Positions 37,312 through 46,195 of a stretch of 64,000 nucleotides of DNA are shown here, piece after piece (positions within the stretch are counted from its first letter, which is position 1; every line of letters starts with the position of its first letter). The notes under the pieces are model-generated. The model worked only from the letters and a program-made list of their open reading frames with translations. It was not told the origin of the DNA and searched no databases. This DNA is from Candidatus Roseilinea sp. (GTDB lineage Bacteria > Chloroflexota > Anaerolineae > J036 > Brachytrichaceae): NCBI GenBank assembly GCA_025998955.1, contig AP024676.1:930001-994000 (forward strand), read 5' to 3'. The position numbers and the translations under genes are program-made.

Positions 37312-38511
37312 ATGTCTCTTCCATCCTTTAGCGATCTCAAAGTCATCGAATTCAGCCATGCCATCCTTGGGCCATCGTGCGGCTTGATCCTGGCCGACCT
37401 CGGCATGGATGTGATCAAGATCGAGCCGCTCGAGGGCGATCCGACGCGCGCGCTCAAAGGCTTCGGCGTGGGCTACTTCCCCATGTTCAACCGCAACAAG
37501 AGAAGCCTGACGCTGAACCTGAAGAGCGCCGCCGGCAGAGAGATCGTGCTCAAGTTGGCCGCGCAGGCCGATGTGTTGCTGGAGAACTACGCGCCGGGGA
37601 CGATGGACCGCTTGGGGCTGGGCTACGAGGCGCTGGCGCAGCTCAACCCGCGCCTGATTTACTGCACGCTCAAAGGCTATTTGCCCGGGCCCTACGAGAA
37701 GCGCGTGGCGCTGGACGAAGTTGTGCAAATGCAGAGCGGCATCGCGTATATGACCGGACCGGTTGGCCAGCCGCTGCGCGCCGGTGTCTCGGTGGTAGAT
37801 GTCTTGGCAGGCGCGTTTAGCGCGCTGGGCGTGTTGGCCGCGCTGCGCGAACGCGACCGCACCGGACGCGGGCAGCTCGTGCGCGGTGGGCTGTTCGAGT
37901 CGGCAGCCTATCTCGTCGGCCAGCACATGGTGTATCAGCCCGTGCTCGGCGAGCCGATCCCGCCCATGCCTGGCAAGCCGCGCTCATGGGCGATCTACCA
38001 GCCCTTCGAGACGAAAGATGGCGACCTCGTCTTCGTCGGCGTCACCAGCGATAAGCACTGGCGGCGCTTCTGCGAAGTTTTCAATCGCCCCGACTTGTTG
38101 GCCGATGAATCGCTCGCTACCAACAACCAACGCTACTTGGCCTTCGACCGCCTGACAGCAGACCTGGCCGCGATGTTCAAGCAGATGACCACCGCCGAGG
38201 TATTGGCCGGCTGCGAGCGCGCCGAAATCCCGTTTGCGCCGGTCGCTCGGCCCGAGGATCTGCTCGAAGACCCTCATTTGTTGGCGGCCGGCGCGTTGTG
38301 GAGCGTGCAGGTAAGCGAGACGGTGCGTTGCAACCTACCCGCGCTGCCGCTGGCCTTCGGCAGCGGGCGACTGGAGTTGCGCCTGCAACCGCCAAAGGCC
38401 GGCGAGCACACCGTCGAGGTGCTGCGCGGGCTGGGATACGACGATGCCGAGATTGACCGGTTGAGGCACGACGGCGTCGTCGGATTCGGATGTGGATCGG
38501 AGCATCTATGA
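37312..38511 (+). CDS. CaiB/BaiF family CoA-transferase
   Basis: The 399-residue protein is a family III CoA-transferase: LKVIEFSHAILGPSCGLILADLGMDVIKIEP at the N-terminus, NRNKRSLTLNLKS, then the catalytic Asp in VALDEVVQMQSGIAYMTG. The C-terminal part has VLAGCERAEIPFAPV and the closing GEHTVEVLRGLGY. It transfers CoA between carboxylic acids by a covalent aspartyl intermediate. In this setting it may activate a dicarboxylic acid for the lyase encoded at 34426. The stop overlaps the start of the amidohydrolase gene by 4 bases. Confidence 0.92.
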   Translation: MSLPSFSDLKVIEFSHAILGPSCGLILADLGMDVIKIEPLEGDPTRALKGFGVGYFPMFNRNKRSLTLNLKSAAGREIVLKLAAQADVLLENYAPGTMDRLGLGYEALAQLNPRLIYCTLKGYLPGPYEKRVALDEVVQMQSGIAYMTGPVGQPLRAGVSVVDVLAGAFSALGVLAALRERDRTGRGQLVRGGLFESAAYLVGQHMVYQPVLGEPIPPMPGKPRSWAIYQPFETKDGDLVFVGVTSDKHWRRFCEVFNRPDLLADESLATNNQRYLAFDRLTADLAAMFKQMTTAEVLAGCERAEIPFAPVARPEDLLEDPHLLAAGALWSVQVSETVRCNLPALPLAFGSGRLELRLQPPKAGEHTVEVLRGLGYDDAEIDRLRHDGVVGFGCGSEHL

Positions 38512-39989
38512 GCCATCTCGATCTGGTCATCAAGAATGCGCGCGTGGTGCGGCCGAATGCGACCGATGTCGCCCCGATGGACATCGGCATTGCCGGCGGT
38601 CGGATCGTCGCGCTCGCGCCGGCCATCGCAGCCGAGGCCGCCCAGACGTTCGACGCCGCCGGCTTGCTGGCCTTTCCCGGCGCGATTGACGCGCACACGC
38701 ACATCGGCATCTATGTGCATCCGCACGATGATGCGCTCACCGAATCGGCGGCGGCGGTGAGCGGCGGCGTCACCACGCTGATCACCTATGCGCGCACCGG
38801 CAGCCTCTATCTCAATCGCGGCGGCTCATGGCGCGAGTTCTACCCCGAACTGCTGCGCCAGAGCGAAGGGCGTTACTACACCGACTACGGCTATCACATG
38901 TCGCCCATCGAAGGCCGGCAGATCGGCGAGATGGAGTACATGCTGTGCGAAGGCGGCGCGCCGAACTTCGGCGAAGTGTTCATGTTCTACGGCCTCCATG
39001 GCTTGCACGGGCGCAGCGACGCGCAGGCGCAGTGGTTGATGCTCGGCCCGGGCGACCATTACGACCTGGCGCACTTCGATTTCATCTGCCGCGAAGCCGC
39101 GCGATTGCAACGCACATACCCTGAACTCGCGCCCTATATCCAAGTGAGTTTTCATTGCGAGACGCCGGAGCTGCTGCGCGCCTACGAGGCCGTCGTCCAA
39201 CGCGACGCGCGGGCGCATCATCCATCGCCTCAGACGCCCTTGCAGCAGTACAGCGCCGCCCGGCCGCCTCACAGCGAAGCCATCGCCATCAGCATTGTGG
39301 GCGCCCTGGCGCACGCTGCCGGCCTGCGCCAGGTCAACATCCTGCATCTCACCTCCCGCGAGGCAATGGACGCCGCGCTGCGCGTCCGCGCCGGCTATCC
39401 TGAGGTCACGTTCGGCCTGGAGGCGACGGCGGGCCATCTGCTCTTTGATGATGGCGCACCGTGCGGCGTATGGGGCAAAGTCAACCCGCCGCTGCGCTCG
39501 CGCGATGACGTGGAGTACCTATGGTCGCACGTGCTGAGCGGCGCGATCGAGTGGCTGGTGACCGACCACGCCAATTGCCCACGCGCGATCAAAGTCGATC
39601 CCTCTGACCCGGAGAACATCTGGAAAGCCAAGGCCGGCTTCGGCGGCACGGAGTATCTATTGCCGGCCATCTTCAGCGAGGGAACGAAGCGCGGCCTCTC
39701 GCCCAATCGCATCGCTGCGCTGCTGAGTTGGAATCCATCGCGCCGCTTTGGGCTGCTGCGCAAGGGTGACATCGCCGAAGGCTTCGACGCCGACATTGCG
39801 CTGATTGATCCGAACGAAACATGGACGATTTGCGCTGCCGATTCGCTATCGGCGCAGGGCTATACGCCATTCGAGGGAATTCGCGTGCGGGGCCGCGTCA
39901 AGCACACCTTCGTCCGCGGCCAGCGCGTGTTCAGTGAGGGCCGGATCGTCGGACCGCCGATGGGTCGGTATGTCCGGCGACCGATGTAG
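38508..39989 (+). CDS. hydantoinase/dihydropyrimidinase-like amidohydrolase
   Basis: This 493-residue protein belongs to the cyclic amidohydrolases that open hydantoins, dihydropyrimidines and cyclic imides. Metal-binding marks are DAHTHIG (HxH), a His in SFHCETPEL, His in ILHLTSREAMD and Asp in VTDHANC, plus the closing EGFDADIALIDP. The Lys that is normally carbamylated and bridges the two metals should lie in the FKVFMAYK-like stretch. Here that stretch reads GEVFMFYGLHG and no Lys is present, so it may be a one-metal or altered enzyme. ATG 38508 overlaps the CoA-transferase stop (ATGA), and the upstream in-frame starts lie inside that gene. Confidence 0.82.
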   Translation: MSHLDLVIKNARVVRPNATDVAPMDIGIAGGRIVALAPAIAAEAAQTFDAAGLLAFPGAIDAHTHIGIYVHPHDDALTESAAAVSGGVTTLITYARTGSLYLNRGGSWREFYPELLRQSEGRYYTDYGYHMSPIEGRQIGEMEYMLCEGGAPNFGEVFMFYGLHGLHGRSDAQAQWLMLGPGDHYDLAHFDFICREAARLQRTYPELAPYIQVSFHCETPELLRAYEAVVQRDARAHHPSPQTPLQQYSAARPPHSEAIAISIVGALAHAAGLRQVNILHLTSREAMDAALRVRAGYPEVTFGLEATAGHLLFDDGAPCGVWGKVNPPLRSRDDVEYLWSHVLSGAIEWLVTDHANCPRAIKVDPSDPENIWKAKAGFGGTEYLLPAIFSEGTKRGLSPNRIAALLSWNPSRRFGLLRKGDIAEGFDADIALIDPNETWTICAADSLSAQGYTPFEGIRVRGRVKHTFVRGQRVFSEGRIVGPPMGRYVRRPM

Positions 39990-39998
39990 GAGGTAACC

Positions 39999-40697
39999 AT
40001 GTTCACACTCTTTCACATCTTGTTTGGCGTGGCGCAGCTCGTGCTGACCATCATCGGCGTGCGGCACTGGCTGGCCCATCGTTCGTCGTATGGCCTGATC
40101 GCCATCGCAGTGATAGCCGCGCTGGTGTATGACAACTTTGCCATCGCTGCCGGCGCTGTGCTGGGCGAGGGCGACGCGCTGAAGGCCATCAATACGCCGC
40201 GGTATATCTTTCATTCGCTGCTCACGCCGCTGCTGATCATTTTTGCCTGCGGCGTGGCGCGGCGCGCCGGCTTGCGCTGGTCGCAGAGCAAAGGGATGCA
40301 CGCCGCATTTTGCATCCTGGCGACGCTGCTCGTCGCTTATAGCGCGTATGTGGACGTGGTCAACCTCCGGCTAGAGCCGGCGCGCTTTCAAGACACGCTG
40401 CGCTACTCCAACGAATTCTCTTTGCTCAAAGGCCCGCCCTTGCCGGCGTTCCTCTCGATGATCGTGCTCCTCGTCGTAGGCGCGATGACCTGGTTCCGAG
40501 CGCGCTGGCCATGGCTGTTCGTCGGAGCGCTGGTCATGCTGATCCTCGCCGGGGCCGGCACGCGCGCGATCACCGTCGCCAACTTGGGCGAGGTGTTCTT
40601 GAGCGCTGCGCTCGTCGCCACCGTGATCGCCATGGACGGCCGCATTCCAGAGGCCGCGCGCACGCTTCGACGCGCCTCGACGGCTGCTGCCGCGTAG
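39999..40697 (+). CDS. multi-pass membrane protein, function unknown
   Basis: This 232-residue protein has about seven hydrophobic segments (for example FHILFGVAQLVLTIIGV, YGLIAIAVIAALVY, LLTPLLIIFACGVA, FCILATLLVAYSAYV, FLSMIVLLVVGAM and two more). I recognise no family. A strong ribosome site AGGAGGTAACC precedes ATG 39999. It could be a transporter-like or sensor membrane partner of the cluster, but nothing in its sequence proves this. Confidence 0.7.
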   Translation: MFTLFHILFGVAQLVLTIIGVRHWLAHRSSYGLIAIAVIAALVYDNFAIAAGAVLGEGDALKAINTPRYIFHSLLTPLLIIFACGVARRAGLRWSQSKGMHAAFCILATLLVAYSAYVDVVNLRLEPARFQDTLRYSNEFSLLKGPPLPAFLSMIVLLVVGAMTWFRARWPWLFVGALVMLILAGAGTRAITVANLGEVFLSAALVATVIAMDGRIPEAARTLRRASTAAAA

Positions 40698-40709
40698 CTG
40701 CGCCCAGCC

Positions 40710-41993
40710 ATGACGGAGACCACGGAGTGCTTGACCGGCGAGCGGCTGGTCGAGCGCATGACGGAGCGCGAGCGTGAAAATGCGCGTCGCGTCGAGCAGG
40801 TGCTGCCGGTGCTGCGTGCCAATGCCGAGCAGGCAGATCGCGACGCCCGATTCCAGATGGACAACCTGCGCGCCATCCGCGACGCCGGTTTGCTGGGCTT
40901 GATCGTGCCGGAGCGCTACGGCGGGCTGGGCGGCACGCTGCGTGACCTGTGCGCGGCCACGTTCGCCATGGCCACGGCCTGCCCTTCGACCGCGCTGGCC
41001 TATTTCTTCCACTGCACCAGCGCCTCGCGCGGGCTGTTGCCGTTGGAGGCCATCGAGGCCGGCCTATACGCGGCAGATGAAGTGCCGGTCGTGCGTGCCT
41101 TCGCCGAGAAGCTGCTGCGTAAGATGGGCGAGCGGCGCATGTGGCTGGCCAACTTCGCCAGCGAAAGTGGCAAGACCGAAGGCGCTAACGTCACCATCGC
41201 CACCGAGGCCACGCCGGTGAGCGGGGGGTGGCGATTGAACGGCGTCAAGTCGTTTGGCTGCGCGACGGGGGTAGCCGATGAGTATCTGGTCACGGCCAAG
41301 CTGGCCGGCAGCACGGACGTAAACGGCCTGGCGCTCTTTTTCGTCCCGCGCGACGCGCAGGGCGTGTCACCGCGCGCGCCCTGGCAGCCCATCGGCATGC
41401 GCGCCACGGCGACCGATGGCATCGTGCTGAAGGATGTGTTCGTGCCGGCGGATGAAGCGCTGACCCTGCCCGGCGCATTCGCGCGCGCCACACAAATGTC
41501 GCGCGGGACGTGGGTGGGCAACCAAGTGGCCATTGTGGCCGTGTATCTGGGGATCGCCCAAGCTTGCTACGATCACACCATCCAAGCGCTGCTCGACTTC
41601 AAGTTCCAGGACACCGGCCGCAGCATCGCGACCAGCCCGATGCACCAGGAGCTGATCGGTCACATGGCGGTGGACCTGGAGACCGGCTATTTGTGGTTGC
41701 GCCGACAGTTAGAGCTGGAGACCAGCGAGCCGCCGCTCAAGCCCAAGGCCGACGTGGCCAGACAGTGGCGCATGTGCAAGGGTCAGGTATGCGAAGCGGC
41801 CTTTCGCGTGGCCGTCAACGCCTTCAAGGCCGGCGGCACCAGCGGCAGCACCAACAGCGGCATCGTGGCGCGGGCGCTGCGCGACCTGAGCATGGGCTTG
41901 GTGCAAGCCTTCCCCGCCGAACGCGGACGGTTGGAAGTCGCCAAGATGATCGTCGAAGGCGCAGGGTATCAGGGATTAGATGTGCGGCGCTAA
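40710..41993 (+). CDS. acyl-CoA dehydrogenase family protein
   Basis: The 427-residue flavoprotein shows LLGLIVPERYGGLGGTLRDLCAATFAMATACPSTALA in the N-terminal helical domain, ASESGKTEGANVTIATEATPVSGGWRLNG in the middle barrel and AGGTSGSTNSGIVARALRDL in the C-terminal helical domain. These are acyl-CoA dehydrogenase features, but the C-terminal part also recalls two-component flavin monooxygenases (DszC/HpaH-type), so a monooxygenase role is possible. It is the last gene of the plus-strand run and converges with the toxin gene. Confidence 0.85.
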   Translation: MTETTECLTGERLVERMTERERENARRVEQVLPVLRANAEQADRDARFQMDNLRAIRDAGLLGLIVPERYGGLGGTLRDLCAATFAMATACPSTALAYFFHCTSASRGLLPLEAIEAGLYAADEVPVVRAFAEKLLRKMGERRMWLANFASESGKTEGANVTIATEATPVSGGWRLNGVKSFGCATGVADEYLVTAKLAGSTDVNGLALFFVPRDAQGVSPRAPWQPIGMRATATDGIVLKDVFVPADEALTLPGAFARATQMSRGTWVGNQVAIVAVYLGIAQACYDHTIQALLDFKFQDTGRSIATSPMHQELIGHMAVDLETGYLWLRRQLELETSEPPLKPKADVARQWRMCKGQVCEAAFRVAVNAFKAGGTSGSTNSGIVARALRDLSMGLVQAFPAERGRLEVAKMIVEGAGYQGLDVRR

Positions 41994-42413
41994 TCAATCC
42001 GGCAGCAGGGTAAAGGCAGGAGCGTGGCGCGGGCGCACGGGCTGGAAGTGCCGCCGGTCGAGCGTGAGAATCGTGCTCACTTTCAGGCGCTCGGCCAGCG
42101 CGACGACCGTCGCGTCCACAAAATCGAGCGCAAGTGATGCGTAGGTCTCGAGCACGGCAGCGGCCCGCGCGAAATCATCTTGATCTGGCGTGACGAGATC
42201 CCAGATCGGTTCGCTCAGCAGGCCGGTGAAGCGGCGCATAGCGTGATGCCCGATGCGCGTGTGGATGAGATAGGCCACCTCAGGCAGCACGGTGACGGGA
42301 AGGAGCGGACTTTCGCGCAGGCTTTCGACGACGGCGCGGCACTTTGCGTGGTTGCTGTCCCTTTTGCTCATCAGCGCGAACAGGAAGCTGGTGTCCATGA
42401 TCGTTCGGTGCAT
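41994..42413 (-). CDS. PIN-domain RNase toxin (VapC-like)
   Basis: This 139-residue PIN protein has MDTSFLFALMSKRD (first Asp), TVLPEVAYLIHTRIG (Glu), LDFVDATVVALAERL (Asp) and TILTLDRRHF (last Asp), the four acidic residues of Mg-dependent RNases. VapC toxins cut tRNA or rRNA and are held by a partner antitoxin. Start 42413 (MHRTIMDTS) is used; ATG 42398 is the usual family start. The antitoxin gene lies upstream and overlaps it. Confidence 0.85.
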   Translation of the reverse strand: MHRTIMDTSFLFALMSKRDSNHAKCRAVVESLRESPLLPVTVLPEVAYLIHTRIGHHAMRRFTGLLSEPIWDLVTPDQDDFARAAAVLETYASLALDFVDATVVALAERLKVSTILTLDRRHFQPVRPRHAPAFTLLPD

Positions 42414-42681
42414 CGCTCATGCTCCAACCATGAATCGGGTGAACGCCCTGTGCGAGGATAGCCTCGTCTCTGCCGTCGGCCATGTTCGTTGGCTCGCCGG
42501 CGTCGAATATGCCGGCCACGATCAGCAGCGGGTTGGCAGACGGCGCCCGTTTGCGCTGATCTGCGATATACGCTTCGAGCGCTTCGCGGATGACGGCGGA
42601 AGCGGTCTTCTTCCGCATACGTGCGATATGCTGCAGGTCGTAGAACAGGGTCTCATCCACCATGACCGTGGTTCGCTTCAT
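42280..42681 (-). CDS. ribbon-helix-helix antitoxin (VapB-like) with long overlapping tail
   Basis: From ATG 42681, with AGGCGG five bases upstream, the first 45 residues (MKRTTVMVDETLFYDLQHIARMRKKTASAVIREALEAYI region) form a ribbon-helix-helix DNA-binding domain. The middle part (GIFDAGEPTNMADGRDEAILAQGVHP) would hold the toxin. The last 45 residues are basic and come from reading the vapC start in another frame, so the overlap with the toxin gene is 134 bases, much longer than usual. An indel near the vapC start or a lost stop may have produced the long tail. Confidence 0.75.
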   Translation of the reverse strand: MKRTTVMVDETLFYDLQHIARMRKKTASAVIREALEAYIADQRKRAPSANPLLIVAGIFDAGEPTNMADGRDEAILAQGVHPIHGWSMSDAPNDHGHQLPVRADEQKGQQPRKVPRRRRKPARKSAPSRHRAA

Positions 42682-42836
42682 ACCGCCTGTAAGTATATGA
42701 ATATGCTGACGCATACACAAGAGTATCTTCCGCAATCTGCCGGCCTAATGATGAAGTGCGCCTAAGGCGCAAGGGACCTATCCCTTTGAGTAGAGCATGA
42801 GGGAGTTGACCCTTGCCTGTTGAGGAGAGTAACACC

Positions 42837-44276
42837 ATGCGACATCTCCCGCCTCTCGTTGACTTGATCGCCGGCCAGACCAGTGCGCCCGACGTGGCGC
42901 TGGGCGTCTGGCTCGAAGACCCGAACACTGGCGAGCGTCTGCAAGAGCAAATGGCCACGAACGATGGCCAGCTCGAACGCGCCCTGGCGGCGGCCTGGCG
43001 CGTGCATCAGGAGGGCAGCTGGGCGCGCCTGCCGGTGGACGAGCGCGCTGGCTACCTGGCCGCGATGAGCGCCGAGCTGGATAAACGCAAAGACCGCATT
43101 GCGCAGCTCGAGGCGCTGACCACCGGCGCGGTGATCCGCCTGACCCGCATGCTCGGCGTCATCACCACCGGTGCGTGGCTGTTGGCCATCGAGCAGATGA
43201 AGACGACCGGCGCGACCGGTTTCATGGACGGGCCGAACGGTCGCACCGTCGAGATCCACCGCTTGCCCTGGGGGCCGGCGCTGGCGCTGGTGCCGTGGAA
43301 CGCGCCTGCGCCGATGGCGGCGCACAAAGTGGCCAACGCGCTGGCCGCCGGCTGTCCGACCATCCTAAAGCCGAGCGAGTGGGCGCCGCACGGCTGCGAT
43401 ATATTCGTCGAGGCGGCCCAAGCCGCCGGCCTGCCCCCTGGCGTGTTTCAGGTGGTGCATGGCGGGCCGTCGGTCGGCGGTCGGCTGGTCAAAGACCGGC
43501 GCATCAAAGCGGTGAGCTATACCGGCGGCTTGGCTGGCGGCCGCGCCATTGCGCACGCCTGCGCCGAGGACTTCAAGCCGGCGCAGCTCGAACTGGGCGG
43601 CAACAACCCGATGGTGGTGTTGGAAGACGCCGACCTAGACACGGCAGCGCAAGGCGTGGTGAACCTGCTCGTCTCGTTGAACGGGCAATGGTGCCGCGCC
43701 TTGGGCCGGCTGATCGTCCACGAGCGCATCGCCGATGCCCTGCTTGAGCGGGCGCTGGATCGGCTGAGCCACGTGCGGATTGGTGATTCGCTCTCGCCGG
43801 AGAGCGACATGGGGCCGCTGATCCACTCTCAGCATAAAGCGAAGATCGCGTCTCAGCTCGGGGCGCTGATCGAAAAGGGCGGCACGGCGCATCGCAGCAC
43901 GCCACTGCCCGATCTGCCCGGCCACTTCTTCGCGCCGACGTTGGTGACCGGTGTGCCTGCCGAAGAGGCGACCGAGGAGATCTTCGGCCCGGTTGCTACC
44001 GTTCACACTTTTGCGACCGATGATGAGGCGCTGGCGCTGGCCAACGGCACGCCCTACGGCCTGGAGGCGTATGTGTTCACGCGCGACGAGGCGCGCGGGT
44101 TGGCGCTGGGCCGCCGCATTCACGCCGGCGGGGTGAAGGTCAACGGCAGCAGTATGCTGAGCCTGAACCTGTTTGCGCCGCGGCCGGCCTGGGGGTGGAG
44201 CGGCTTCGCCGAGGAGGGCACCATCGAGACCTTCCGCTTCTTCTGCGGCACGCGCGTCGTCGGTGTGGAAGGGTAA
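42837..44276 (+). CDS. aldehyde dehydrogenase family protein
   Basis: This 479-residue protein has the aldehyde dehydrogenase plan: LPWGPALALVPWNAPAPMAAHKVANALAAGCPTILKPSEWAPHGC (cofactor site), YTGGLAGG, Glu in AQLELGGNNPMVVLED, catalytic Cys in NGQWCRALGRLIV, and EEIFGPVATVHTF. ATG 42837 has GAGGAGAG upstream. It is only distantly similar to the other aldehyde dehydrogenase at 32976, so they probably have different substrates. It is separated from the catabolic run by the VapBC pair. Confidence 0.88.
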   Translation: MRHLPPLVDLIAGQTSAPDVALGVWLEDPNTGERLQEQMATNDGQLERALAAAWRVHQEGSWARLPVDERAGYLAAMSAELDKRKDRIAQLEALTTGAVIRLTRMLGVITTGAWLLAIEQMKTTGATGFMDGPNGRTVEIHRLPWGPALALVPWNAPAPMAAHKVANALAAGCPTILKPSEWAPHGCDIFVEAAQAAGLPPGVFQVVHGGPSVGGRLVKDRRIKAVSYTGGLAGGRAIAHACAEDFKPAQLELGGNNPMVVLEDADLDTAAQGVVNLLVSLNGQWCRALGRLIVHERIADALLERALDRLSHVRIGDSLSPESDMGPLIHSQHKAKIASQLGALIEKGGTAHRSTPLPDLPGHFFAPTLVTGVPAEEATEEIFGPVATVHTFATDDEALALANGTPYGLEAYVFTRDEARGLALGRRIHAGGVKVNGSSMLSLNLFAPRPAWGWSGFAEEGTIETFRFFCGTRVVGVEG

Positions 44277-44359
44277 CCTGTCAGACATGTCATTCCGCGC
44301 CCTTTGTCCGTGTCATTTCAAACTGCTGCCCGGGTCGGGTCGGTGCTATATTCTCCGGT

Positions 44360-45406
44360 ATGGCGTCGCTGCCCGACGTTTTGAAGATAGAACTGCGCAT
44401 CGAGGTCAACGACCGGCCGCTCGTCATCAGTGCGCAGGTGCAGGGGGAGGGGGAACACGCGCATCGCGCCGCCGCCGAGCTATCCGCGGCCATCGCCACG
44501 GTGCTGGCGTCTGTATCAAAGCCGGTTGAACCGCCTGTTCTTGGGGAAGTAGCAAAGCCGGTTGAAGCGTCTGTTCCTGGGGAAGCCGTTAGACCGGCTC
44601 CGCCGGCGCAGCCTGCGCCGGCCGCTGCACAAGCTGCGTCGGGTTCATCTTCGCTCGATGCCGTTGCGAGCGCGTCACAGGCTGACCCAAGCGCGCCATC
44701 ACTTGTGGCATGGATGCAGCGCCACCGTGCGCGGATCAACTTCGGCTTCGGTGGCTTGCTGCTTGCCCTGGCAGTGCTCATCCCGGCCATCGTTCCGGCA
44801 AGCGAGCGCCGCGAGGTGCTGATCATGACCATCCTATTCGGCCTGACCGGCGCCTTGATGTTGTTCACGGCGATGTTGCCTGGGCGAGGCCGGCAAACTG
44901 CGCTGGCAGAGGCTGCGCAGGTACCCCGCGCGCGTTCAACGTCGGCTCGCCCGAGGACGGCCGAGGCGGGCGCTGCGGCCGCGCGGCTTCGCCTGGCTGC
45001 CCGACGCCGAACGCCGATGAAAGCCGGATGGGGCATCGCCCTGGGCGCGGCGTTTGTGGTGCTGGGATTGCTCGCGCCGTTCACGCTCGGCGCGACCACG
45101 GCCGACGAGCGCTTCATCATCATGCTCGGCTTCGCGCCGATCACCGTCGTGGGCTTCTTCCTGATCGCGATCTTCGGGCGCGGCATCTTTGACCGGTTAC
45201 TCCCTCACCACTCGCCGACGCACACGCCCATAGCTAAGGCTGTGCCGGCCGGCGCGCCCGCGACGAAGCGACCGCCGGTGGCGCGCGTGCCGCAGACGTT
45301 CCAATACCGCGCTATCGTGCCGGCGGCGATCATCGGCCTGCTGGTGGTGATGATCGCCGTCGTCGGTTTAGTGATCTATGCCACGGTCGCCTTGGCCGTG
45401 CGCTAG
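44360..45406 (+). CDS. membrane protein with Ala/Pro-rich linker, function unknown
   Basis: From ATG 44360 the protein has 348 residues. A soluble N-terminal part of about 50 residues (LRIEVNDRPLVISAQVQGEG) is followed by an Ala/Pro/Val-rich linker with repeated KPVEPPV / KPVEASV words. Four membrane segments come later (about 118-138, 148-165, 215-240, 250-270 and one at the C-terminus). I recognise no family. The next gene starts just after its stop, so the two membrane proteins are likely made together. Confidence 0.65.
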   Translation: MASLPDVLKIELRIEVNDRPLVISAQVQGEGEHAHRAAAELSAAIATVLASVSKPVEPPVLGEVAKPVEASVPGEAVRPAPPAQPAPAAAQAASGSSSLDAVASASQADPSAPSLVAWMQRHRARINFGFGGLLLALAVLIPAIVPASERREVLIMTILFGLTGALMLFTAMLPGRGRQTALAEAAQVPRARSTSARPRTAEAGAAAARLRLAARRRTPMKAGWGIALGAAFVVLGLLAPFTLGATTADERFIIMLGFAPITVVGFFLIAIFGRGIFDRLLPHHSPTHTPIAKAVPAGAPATKRPPVARVPQTFQYRAIVPAAIIGLLVVMIAVVGLVIYATVALAVR

Positions 45407-45420
45407 TGGAGTTGATCGCC

Positions 45421-46179
45421 ATGAGCTTGAACTTCATCATCGGTTTTCTAACCGCCATCGTCTCCGGCGTCTTTGCGTATCTTGTGCTCAACCGCTATCG
45501 CTTGCGCGGTGGAATGCACCTGCTGATGTGGGGCTTGGGCCTGGTGCTGTATTTCATCGGTGGGCTGACCGAGACCCTGCTGAATTTCGGCTGGAACGAG
45601 TTGGCCTTCCGGCTGTGGTATTGGTCCGGCGCGTTGATGGTGGCGCCGGTGCTGGGCCAGGGCACGTTGCACTTGCTCATGCGCCGGCCCTATGTTGCCA
45701 ACATCCTTTCCATCGTTGTTGGCATCGTCGCGTTCGTCAGCCTGGTGTGGATGCTCTCGCTCCCGCTCGATGCGTCGAAGTTCACCCCCGGCGCCGACAT
45801 CGGCAAGTTCCTCACCGAAAGCTATCGCGCTATTTTGCCGGACACGCCGGTGCGGCGCATCCTGCCGCCGGTGTTGAACACCTACGGCACGATCCTGCTA
45901 GTAGGCGGCGCGGTGTATTCGGCCTACCTCTTCCTGCGCAAGCACATCCTGCCCAACCGCGTGATCGGCAATATCTTCATCGCCATCGGTGGGTTGTTGC
46001 CGGCGCTGGGCGGCGCGATCATCAAGCTGGCCGAGACCTCGCCTGCCTTGAGTGAAGCCGGCTCGGTGCTGAAATACCTCGGCATCTTCCTGGGCGTCGT
46101 GTTCTTGTTCATCGGCTTCCAGTTGGCGACGATGGGCGCGCCGCAGCCGAGGCCGGCGGTGGCGCGGTCTGCTGTGTGA
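45421..46179 (+). CDS. multi-pass membrane protein, function unknown
   Basis: This 252-residue protein has about six or seven membrane helices (for example FIIGFLTAIVSGVFAYLVL, LLMWGLGLVLYFIGGL, NILSIVVGIVAFVSLVWML, GTILLVGGAVYSAYLF, NIFIAIGGLLPALGGAII, LGIFLGVVFLFIGFQL). No named family is recognised. ATG 45421 has a GTGGAG ribosome site that overlaps the stop of the preceding gene, so the two form one unit. Confidence 0.68.
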   Translation: MSLNFIIGFLTAIVSGVFAYLVLNRYRLRGGMHLLMWGLGLVLYFIGGLTETLLNFGWNELAFRLWYWSGALMVAPVLGQGTLHLLMRRPYVANILSIVVGIVAFVSLVWMLSLPLDASKFTPGADIGKFLTESYRAILPDTPVRRILPPVLNTYGTILLVGGAVYSAYLFLRKHILPNRVIGNIFIAIGGLLPALGGAIIKLAETSPALSEAGSVLKYLGIFLGVVFLFIGFQLATMGAPQPRPAVARSAV

Positions 46180-46195
46180 AGCACAGCGCTCGGCC

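Noticed and set aside
44195-44359. N-terminal extension of the membrane protein at 44360
   Set aside because: It overlaps the end of the aldehyde dehydrogenase gene in another frame and reads as Arg/Cys-rich non-protein.
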